Source: Aaosphaeria pasadenensis | Taxonomy: Eukaryota > Ascomycota > Dothideomycetes > Pleosporales | NCBI GenBank assembly: GCA_022813625.1 | Contig: JAKLMB010000048.1 | Location: forward strand, 7,628-71,627 | Length of the DNA: 64,000 nt | Direction: 5' to 3' | In this document: positions 56,101 to 64,000 of the stretch, piece by piece | Layout of the letters: every line of letters starts with the position of its first letter | Position numbering within the stretch: position 1 is the stretch's first letter | Translations under genes and position numbers: made by a program | Notes under the pieces: generated by a model | What the model saw: the letters and a program-made list of their open reading frames with translations, nothing else | Databases searched by the model: none | What the model was told of the DNA's origin: nothing

Positions 56101-56907
56101 CTAGTGCCCTTCCTCATACACGTGATCCCCGAATAGCCTCATCCATCCTGCTACACAATATGGAACTTGGCTTTTGTTGTTCCAATAAACATACTGGCCA
56201 CGACCGCGCATGACTGTAACAATGTTTTGCTTCCACCAAATAGCCGTATCCCTATTCACAGTACCAATCACCATTACAGCGATTGGCGGCCTTTCATAGG
56301 CAATGATGTGAGATATGCCGTCGATAAGTAGCATTCCCCTATCTGTAAAAAAGTAGATCCAACCGCTGCGCCCTTGCATAGAGGGGAATCAGCCATGTAC
56401 TTGTCGATACCATCCCTTGGTCACTTCTCCACGGTAGGTCGCTCGAACTGTGTAGCTACACGCGGCATCATGCCCTTAGAAAAAGCGAGCCAAAGACCCA
56501 ACCAAGGCCATGCCAAAGCCACTGATAACCCCAACAAAGAATATGAATTTTTCGTTGCCACAATAAAGTGTGATACACCACAGACCAAGTGCCAGGATAA
56601 TATAATGGACTCTGAGGTTCGATAATGTGCTATTGAATTTCAGGCTTGCGTAGCAGGCAACAGAAAATCCGACTGTTACAACCAACATAGGTATTGAACG
56701 GAGGTCGAGGACGTTCAAATCTAGAAAGTTAAACGAGTTTTCGCACTGGAGATAATACTTACGATGTCATTGCTTGATATCACCACCGTTCAGAGCAAAA
56801 GGTAGTAAGACAGCGGCGACGAAGGCGAATCGGCCCCCAAAACGCTGAAATACTAAGACGAATACAGCAGTTGCAAGAATCGAAGAAGCAAGCCAATGAG
56901 GTTTAAA
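56101..56907 (-). pseudogene. Integral membrane protein relic
   Basis: ATG 56907: SSILATAVFVLVFQRFGGRF and AAVLLPFALNG, then TGA just before a GTAAGT donor (56761). An intron ending TTTAACTTTCTAG leads into 56718-56476 with spans IPMLVVTVGFSVACYASL, VHYIILALGLWCITLYCG and FIFFVGVISGFGMALVGSLA. The frame goes on through TAA 56476-56478 and one TGA to 56101 (GWIYFFTDRGMLLIDGISHI, RPPIAVMVIGTVNRDTAIWW). The TAA fits CAA (CpA context). So it had at least five spans and a soluble C-terminal part. No family recognised. A separate minus-strand ORF 57182-56994 may be an upstream exon. Confidence 0.5.
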
Positions 56908-57829
56908 GGAAGACATGTTACCTGCCTTGGAAAGGAAGAAGAAGGTAGATAGACTCGTCTGTCAGATACAAGGAAAACAAGGGGAGCCACTGATTATAAT
57001 GCTCCGCTAAGCTTGATGATCATGTTTCCCGCTGACGGGCGGTTTCGGACCAAATCAGCCTCGAAATGATACCGGTACCACTGACCCACCCATGTTGCGA
57101 ATCCCAGCCCATTAGTCAACCCTTGGCTTGGTTGACTGGATATGAACTTTCGTGACACAACTGGTAATGCATGGCCAGGCAATTAGACAAGGTTGTCACG
57201 CTGACATGCTGCTATAGGCTTAGAGTCAGTAGAAAAGCGCATGGGGATGTGGGAGTGAAGATAAACGATATCGAAAAGCAACCATGCTGGGCTCAACCTA
57301 GTACAATTTGGATAGTGGCTTCGCTCAAAGGGATATTGTATGGAGATAGGGTGACGTTGATTCCTGGGGGAGAGAACCGAATTAACCCCCCAGTTGCATG
57401 ACCAATTGTTCCCCTACTGTCAACCAACCAACAAGGCGCTACCATGTTAGGGGGTGCACGAATCGGAAGACGCTGAACCTTCCGCGTGAGATGAAGATCG
57501 CGTCGCTTCAGCACCTCCTGTTGGAGCCACTATTGTACACCACTGCCTTGTGCGGGACCCGTTCTAGCGCCAGGCCTTGCAGGGAGTACCTATCGATTTT
57601 TCATAGGTCACGCCAAAGATATCCCCACGCTCGTCAATGCAATGTAGCAGGAGCTTTTGGTGATGTAAACACAGAGAAGTCTCGCGATGTCGCCAACTTA
57701 CCTCTCCACTTCACCAACTTTAGCATGGTATCTCTTTTAACTCCAGCCAAGGCGGGTGTGTCAGGTCACGGAGCCCTAGACGTAGCTTATTCGTACCTTC
57801 TACGATCTCTTGCGGACATACTCGGAAAG
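56908..57829. other. Region with a doubtful ORF
   Basis: The plus-strand frame 57398-57922 (174 codons; VSLLTPAKAGVSGHGALDVA) overlaps the start of the nuclease-like gene in another frame. It may be the eroded 5' part of that gene or chance. Confidence 0.35.
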
Positions 57830-58323
57830 ACGACGATACAGGCAAACCTCTCTATACTCCTTCAGAGAACACTAGTGATATTACTACGGATGATCCCAAT
57901 CGCGTGCCTATCCCTAAGCTAGATGTCACCCTTAGATTGGCACACGACTTATTTGTTCCGGTCCACGGCAAGATATTATGGGACCTCCAAGGCAATAGGC
58001 GCGTTTTGAGTGATCTTCATTGGTCTAGTATTGGACTTTACTTTCCCTTTATTGTTGTTGAAGCAAAAGGCTTAGCAGCTGGATTAAGTATGGTTGAAGC
58101 ACAGAATCAGGCTGCTGTACGCATCTTTTTGGTATCGTACGCAAGTGCGACCCATTTGAGAACAGTATTCTTCTCTCTTGTAACCGAAGGACCACTCCAT
58201 GAACTATGGGTGCATTATCAAGTGGAGGAGAGCTATCACATGCCTATACTGAAAGTATGGCGGTCCACTTTCAAGAAGGATTCTATGGGGCTTGTACAAT
58301 CACTGTATCACATCCTCTGTTAG
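57830..58323 (+). CDS. PD-(D/E)XK nuclease-like domain protein (fragment)
   Basis: The plus-strand frame is open from about 57830 to the stop at 58323. Text: DDPNRVPIPKLDVTLRLAHD, LQGNRRVLSDLHWSSIGLYF, PFIVVEAKGLAAG, VEAQNQAAVRIFLVSYASA, FFSLVTEGPLHELWVHYQVE, ILKVWRSTFKKDSM. The D...E-A-K...Q pattern (SDLHW, VEAKG, AQNQAA) is that of the restriction-endonuclease-like domain common in ascomycete orphan proteins, where Glu-x-Lys would hold the metal. The usual N-terminal 150-200 residues are not seen, and the stretch after NQAA is shorter than I expect. Either a remnant or a gene with an unresolved 5' exon. Activity unproven. Confidence 0.6.
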
Positions 58324-58486
58324 GGCCAGAGTACCTTTCGCGAAAGTATTGTCGAAGGGTTTCAACGTATTGCAGCAAGGTTAAGAGGAAGTAACATTGA
58401 TGGCTGTCCTAGTCTCTAGTCTCTAGTACATACTTGAATATCATATTCTATCGACAATCCAGGAACAGGAGGCATGGAACAGCGTC
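58324..58486. other. Convergent intergenic
   Basis: Short spacer between convergent genes. Confidence 0.5.
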
Positions 58487-60607
58487 TTATGGTGCAGTGG
58501 TCTTCGCTTTCCTTTTGAGGTAGGCATAGTATCTAGGAACCGCGGTACTTGTCCGGTCCGGGAATTTATGGCAAATCTCTTTCCAGCTCATACCCATTTC
58601 GTCTCTGTAGCGTAGCAGTAGCTGTTTGTCCGAAGGTTTCCATGATGCTTGCTTTCGTGAACGTGGAACAGTACTCTTCCCATTAGTGCTGATGGATGGA
58701 GAATGATATTCACTTGGAGTCTCCTTGTCGCTGTCGTCCTCTTCGTTCCAATCGTTGATAGAAGAATCAGGTTTAGAGATGTCAGCCTTAGAGATGCGGG
58801 CATTATCGTGGAAATCGTCCAACGACTCAGCGTCTTGTAATGCTGAGCTTAAACCATACGGAGGCGGATTTGACCGACTCTGGTTATACCGATATCCGAA
58901 TATACGCCATGAATCCTGCGATAGTTTTGTTGTGCGGAGGATTCTACCTTCTCCCTTGAAAAGGTCGCGTTCTAAGGTGCGCAAATCAGGAAGCACATGT
59001 GTATTCTGGCAACGGATGGCTGCTGACACGACGGAACAGCCCTCCGGTATAGGCAAAACTGCTAAGTTGGTTACCTCATAGGAAAGACTGGACCTGTGTT
59101 CATTATTTTCGGACCTGGTCTTGTCTCCATCCCTCACTGTGCAAGAACCGGCCGTTGGCGAATGGTCATCTCGTGATATGTTGGCTCTCCACGAATCGGT
59201 GGCCATTGATGAAGGCGAATTGCCCTGGTAGTGGGCCGAATGATCGCTGGCTTTAATTCGCATGAAGGGTGTTGAATAATCATCCATGCCAAAGATTTGA
59301 CCAAGTTTGCTGCGGCTCTGGTTTGCTGCGACTCCATCGCCACTTCGGCAGGAATCGACTTGTCTGGCTGGATCTAAGGCGATGCTAAGGCCACGCTCCG
59401 CAGAGTGAGATGAACTACGTTCTGGTGAACGCAAACATCGATCATCTATCTCCTGCGATGGTGCCATCTCTTCCGAAACCATTTGATCTTCCAGATCACG
59501 CGAGGGTTGATTCCGTACTCTAGGACTGCTAACAGATCCATAGATATGCATAGCACCAGGACAGCTCGGGTCGTCCGACGCACTGCAATCACGCTCGTCC
59601 TCGTGAGGATACGTTGAGATCGGATGTAGGGTAGCCGTAGTTATAGTTATGGGGATGTTGGAAACTTGTGGAGATATCCGTTGCCGCTTGCCAGCTCTGA
59701 AGGGCTTCGCTCCCGGTTCTGATTCTATTGGCGATTCTGATGCCGCCCTTAGGATGGTTGAGGGTGCAATCGTTCCGCTAGACAAAGGACGCCTTCGTTT
59801 GCCTAATGCTGCCGTCTGTATGGTATTGCAGTCACTTGCATCGAGTGACTCGTCGTGTATTGATTGTATCTCTGTGCATTTGTTATAGATGTCTCCAGAC
59901 ATGGTTTCAAACATTCTTACCATGTGAAGCTCCCTTAAACTCTGAAGTGAAGTTAAATTGGCCCTGCTGTAATACGAGGCCCTCCTGTCGAGCAGCCTCC
60001 TCACTCCAGCTATGTGCCTCATACTCATGCATAGGATATTGCGGCACACCATTATCTATGTTAATAGATATATCGTTAAAAAGCCAAGTTGGCTCTGTAT
60101 TTGAATCAGCCTATACCTTTGAGCGTAATATAAGCACATACCGCTGCTATCTTGGCCAGCCAATTCCGTTACATCTGTGGCCGAAATAACCCCCTGCCCA
60201 GTGTATGCACTCCCTTTGTCGCTAGGAGTGGCTTGGGCACGCTCTGGTCCGGTTGAGCGTAGGACATTTGCGATCAAGCTAGGATCATCTAGGTCGTCAC
60301 GTAAGCCTGGCTCCGCCCATCTTGTAAGAGCAGTGTCTGATTAACAAGACGTACCATGAGACGCGAGAGCAGGGGCAGCAGTCGCCTTAAAGTCTAGAGA
60401 ATGATTTGGAGAAGTATCGGGGTTTGAAAATTTATCAATGAGAAGCCATTCCTCATTGTTAGGAAGAATGGTTCCTGTGTTGTTTAGTTGCGTTGATTGT
60501 GTTGCCAAACTTTTCTTCGGTTGCAACTTTCGCTTGGGTGCGAGAGGATCGTAGGTTTTGAACTGTGCACAAGGTACCGTAGGAGACTTCATGGTGGAGT
60601 TAGCCAT
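58487..60607 (-). CDS. Large SANT/Myb-like domain protein
   Basis: ATG 60607. Exons 60607-60355, 60306-60142, 60055-59921 and 59871-58487 join through introns of 48, 86 and 49 nt, all in exact phase, to 645 residues. Most is disordered, with basic spots (GKRRRPLSSGT, AGKRQRISPQ, RKLQPKKSL). A conserved-looking core is CQNTHVLPDLRTLERDLFKG followed by RTTKLSQDSWRIFGYRY. The C-terminus is a helix-turn-helix of SANT/Myb type (ASWKPSDKQLLLRYRDEMGM, SWKEICHKFPDRTSTAVPRY). Gene finders may miss exons 1-3, because exon 4 extended leftwards opens a false 521-codon ORF. Likely nuclear. Intact. Confidence 0.75.
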
Positions 60608-62912
60608 TTGGCAGGTAGAATTCTCAAGAGATATTGTTGAAGACAGGTGAAAGAAGAGGGAAGACACCAGTAATGGCCTGGTCGAGGCTACTTGTTGGAG
60701 CGAACTGCCTTTTTATATTCCCAGCTATCATGCTGCAGGAAAACGAAGGACAGGGGAAAGGCGGACTGGTAAATCATTCATCTCGTGCTATGGCAATGAG
60801 GCCCGGCGTCTCCGAATCGAATGACCGGCGAGAGAGGACTGCTGCGCGGATATTCTGCCTTGTCTACGGCCGGCCGTAGCAGAAGATCAGCAACCCCAGT
60901 TAATAGGGCTCAAAGCGTTGAAAGAGGTGTAGTGACTCCACTTGCTAACGATCTATTTGATCAATTACAGATCTTAAGTCTGATGAAGAGCCTAGGGTTA
61001 GAATACGCATGACCGAGATACCTCACTAATGCAGTCACTGCCTCGAGATTGTAGGGATCGTGCCACACCTGCAGAACACTCGAGGCTAACATTTCCGCAT
61101 ATAGGAAACAACGCCTCTTGCCTGTGCGTAGTGATGTTACATCAGTCCATCTTTCTCGTACGTGGTATAGTTTGCTATCAGGCGGGCAAGCATTCAGGCG
61201 TAAGATGAGGCGCCAGATTCTCATGCTGATAAACGGCCGCGTCATCGCAAACAAGAGGCGACATGGCAACATTGTTGGGTTTCCACTTTAGTGTGCAGTG
61301 TATCCACCTAAAGTGTTGGAGCGCAGTGTGTTGGAATCGACCTGGAGGCAATAGCTTGACCATGGAAGCTCAGGATTACTGAAAAGGGAAAACGCAGAGT
61401 GCACAATGGCTGCTTGTTAAGTAGGCTATGGGAGTGCTTAATCGGGTCGACTGGAGAATAGAATGTTGCCACTGCTTGTCTGGTAACTGTTCCTGTGATA
61501 GGATAACGGCCACGTACGAGAGGGAGGAAAACCAGTCTTGAAAACTGGCAGCTTCAGGGGTACAGCTATATGATTCGAGATAGAGCAGTGTGATCCCAGA
61601 GAGAGATGTGCGATTCCCGAGGAATAATTGCGAGCTGCGTTCGAAGTCTTAGACGTGCCACCCTTTGCAAGCAAGGTGCAAGAGAGAACAGGTATCTATT
61701 ATTTTTAGAAGGACGTGGAGAGCGAGGCGACTCCGCGTCAGCTGGTGAATAAGGTTCGAGGGATTAATCCCTCACGAAGGACGCCATGATAATTGATACG
61801 AGCGGGTGTGCAGAAGAGTAGAGTGAAAACAACGAGAAGTAAGACTGTAAATGAGAGGACGAAGACCTTATATCACAGGACGTTGAGGTCAATTCACTGA
61901 TTAGGGTTAATGCAGAGAGAGTCGAAGCGAGGCCCGGATTGCCTAAACAGGGCACATCTAGTTCCTGATATAGGAATGCTGTCTGATTTTTTACTTAGTT
62001 AATGATATGGCTGGCAGGAAGTAGAGATTCTCTAGAACAAGAAGGGTACAGTACCAGGCGTTAGTTTCTGAAAAAGGAACAATAAGGGGAAAACCAGATA
62101 GAATAGTTGTAACATGACTAGGAATTAGTATTAGTATTGATGTATAAGGAGCCTGGGAGATTGAGCGTTGTGTACTCTATAATACTACCCAGTTACGGGA
62201 AAAGCGAGTAAACTCAAGCGGCCAAAATCCAACCAGAAAGAGAAGAGCCGATGGACATCGAAGGAAAGAGCTGCAATTGGGCCAACGGAAGGGGACGACG
62301 GAAGTTATCTCTAGTCAACAAACAGTTGAAGCTGATGGAATGTAATGCTGGCAGCGCACGGCCTGTATTAAAGCAGCCTAAGCATATATATATTTCTTGC
62401 TTTAGAAGCTCCGTATATCCTAATGCAGATTACTTGGACATATGAGGGAACTGGGTAGGCAGTTCAGCCCTGCTGTTGTCCTGGTTGCAGACAAAGTAAA
62501 CAGCGCTTGACTTTACGTAAATTTCGGATGTATAGACTGATTTAGTGACTAAAGAATGAAGAAGTAAGGATGCTTAGTATTGTAGTTCTAGGAGTTATAG
62601 GCAAAAGGTTGTTTCTTCTTTGTAGATAGTTTAGTAGAATAGTAGCTCTGCATATACTGTGAGGATTGACGTTGATGTTACAAGGCATATCGGTACCCTG
62701 ACTATGCTGCTTCTAGCTTTAGCCTACTTAGAGCAAGAGCAGACTATGCTGCTTGAGGATTTAGCACAGACATAGAAAAGGAAAAGGCTTAAGTAGAGGC
62801 AGAGCCTAAAAGTATTCAGGGTTTGAAAAACGAATACATTAATTAGTTACATGTTGGCACTAAAAGATAGAATGGCGTCAAGACCATCGCTCGCACAGCA
62901 GTCTACTATTAT
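60608..62912. other. Long gene-poor stretch, RIP-like relics
   Basis: A minus-strand frame 61272-60961 (WRLILRLNACPPDSKLYHVR) may be coding or chance. At about 62700-62826 the plus strand reads MLLLALAYLEQEQTMLLEDL and on through two TAGs as KRKRL/RQSLKVFRV, as if CAG codons had become TAG. The rest is AT-rich and lacks ORFs. Probably eroded repeat DNA; no terminal repeats were found. Confidence 0.4.
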
Positions 62913-64000
62913 TCACTGTGCTCCGCCTCTTGTGTATGCTCTCTCAGGCCTGTTATCATCGAGGTGATCGTCGGCATCTCTGTCCTCTTCCCAACACCTC
63001 AACCACGTCCCCAGCCTCTTCGGAGGTCCCGGATGGAGAGGGTTAGCCGCGTGAAAATCATAGAGTTTGTACGGGCTATTCTTGAAGTTGGCTGCATCAT
63101 ACCACACCGGATCGTCCTCATATCCAAGCCATTTGACACGATACTGTAGCCTCTTGCGGTTGACACGAGCGTCGAGAATATTCTCCACCTCGTATTCGTC
63201 GTCTTCGTCCGCGTTACCACGCTTACGCTTCCGCTTATGTTTGCACAAGTTGCTTGCAAGCTGGCGCGCGCTGCAATTATCGGTGGTGTCGCCGCTACTG
63301 TCATCGCTGTCGCTGTCGCGAGTATCAGCCCGATAACTACTGTACTGCGCTGCTGAAACAGGTCCTCGGGCCGAAGGACGGTTGCGTCTGTTGCGGATGG
63401 TAGATGGCTTCCGTTGCCTTGCCGAGTGTGTCACGTGCTTGGGGCGCTGTTTCGATGTCATGTTTGGCGTTTGAATGTGCCTCGGGGTTGGCGGGGAGCG
63501 CTTCCGCTTCCGCCTGCGGGTCAGCGACGCTGTGTGATTGCTGCTGTGGACGTCGTCATCGGCATCGTTTCCGCTGCTGCTGATGCTGCTACTGCTACTA
63601 CTGTTCATACTTTCGACCGGAGGACGTCCGACTTGATATTGTTAGAAGGAACACACTTCCAATAGTGTTTGCTTACCTTCCCTCTCCGTCTTCTCCTCTA
63701 TGGGGCGCTGCAGCTGAGGTGTAGTGGCTTCTTTTTGAATGCACTGGGCGGACTCTGGAGTCGCCTGCTCGATGTCCATCGATGGCCTCGTTGGCGGCGT
63801 TGATGGGAGTTTCCAATGCGGGAGCTCACTGGTTTCAGTCTTCGCTCCATCAGCTGTCCCTGGAGTACTTGCATCGTTCGTACTTGTAGGGGACTCCCCA
63901 CCAAGATACTCCAGGGTCGAAATAGTGGGCAGTTCGAGTTGATCGGATATGTGCAAATTTGCATCATCTTCCTGCGGGTCGCCCTCGTCAGCGGCCTCAG
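62913..64000 (-). CDS. Chromodomain protein, 5' end outside the window
   Basis: The frame is open from the window edge. A 45-nt intron, 63632-63676 (GTAAGC..CTAACAATATCAAG), joins it to 63631-62913 in exact phase. The upstream part is acidic and Pro/Thr-rich. Then a Ser run, Arg/Lys-rich spots (TRRRKRKRSPPTPRH, CKHKRKRKRG) and the chromodomain: DEYEVENILDARVNRKRLQY, RVKWLGYEDDPVWYDAANF, KNSPYKLYDFHAANP. The aromatic cage places (Y/V of EYEVE, W of VKWLGY, W/Y of VWYDA) are present, so binding of methylated lysine is plausible. It may be a free chromatin reader or descend from a retroelement integrase tail; no integrase is seen in the window part. Confidence 0.75.

Noticed and set aside
57904..57922. 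Start of the nuclease-like gene at GTG 57904
   Set aside because: The same frame is open and protein-like further upstream (DDPNRVPIPK), so the true 5' end lies left of this point or in another exon.
58486..60052. SANT gene as a single 521-codon ORF starting at 60052
   Set aside because: Splice sites at 59872-59920, 60056-60141 and 60307-60354 close in phase and give a better, longer N-terminus in another frame.
1..64000. Starship-type giant transposon
   Set aside because: The gene mix would fit cargo, but no DUF3435 tyrosine recombinase with R..H.xR..Y motifs and no terminal repeats could be read.

Overview
The window looks like nuclear DNA of a filamentous ascomycete (Pezizomycotina). Genes are interrupted by short GT..AG introns of about 34-103 nt (most 42-61 nt), often with a CTAAC/CTGAC-like branch site just before the acceptor. 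The recognisable families are fungal: a FunK1-type kinase, a Zn2Cys6 regulator, a BCS1-like AAA ATPase, small C2H2 and SANT proteins and a chromodomain protein. The class within the ascomycetes cannot be told from this sequence. No retrotransposon or transposase with readable catalytic motifs was seen.

Layout. 1-24 kb is mostly decayed: a nuclease-like/kinase gene cut by a stop, a conserved hypothetical gene with a frame break, a truncated OSCA-type channel, a long unknown multi-exon gene, a sirtuin relic, a SET-domain relic and a dynamin-like GTPase with one frame break. A perfect 57-bp palindrome, three tandem hairpin units and a 17-bp minisatellite lie between them. From 20.8 kb intact genes appear: two related RING proteins (20.8 and 25.4 kb), a Zn2Cys6 factor (27.4 kb), a 7-TM-like protein (29.7 kb), a repeat coiled-coil protein (31.7 kb), the FunK1 kinase (33.0 kb), the BCS1-like ATPase (35.6 kb), a spliced unknown (37.9 kb) and a Cys/His finger protein (38.8 kb). 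From 41.7 to 44.1 kb two head-to-head gene remnants lie side by side; the rightward one resembles a polymorphic-toxin pre-toxin (PT-TG) module. From 44.7 to 64 kb there are long intact unknown genes, a second AAA ATPase (52.5 kb), a C2H2+SANT protein (54.9 kb), a membrane-protein relic (56.1 kb), a stand-alone PD-(D/E)XK-like domain (57.8 kb), a 645-residue SANT protein (58.5 kb) and a chromodomain protein cut by the window edge (62.9 kb).

How the genes may fit together. Two themes recur. The first is conflict-type proteins: two nuclease-like/kinase proteins, a stand-alone nuclease-like domain, the PT-TG relic and two AAA ATPases. The second is chromatin or DNA-binding proteins: chromodomain, SANT x2, C2H2, Zn2Cys6, and SET and sirtuin relics. 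Many premature stops can be explained by CpA-to-TpA changes, the signature of repeat-induced point mutation (RIP), which suggests that several of these belonged to multicopy families. I do not claim that they form one operating pathway.

Exon boundaries were set by hand from splice motifs and reading-frame phase. Where the phase closes exactly I say so; where it does not, the gene is given as a span with lower confidence.
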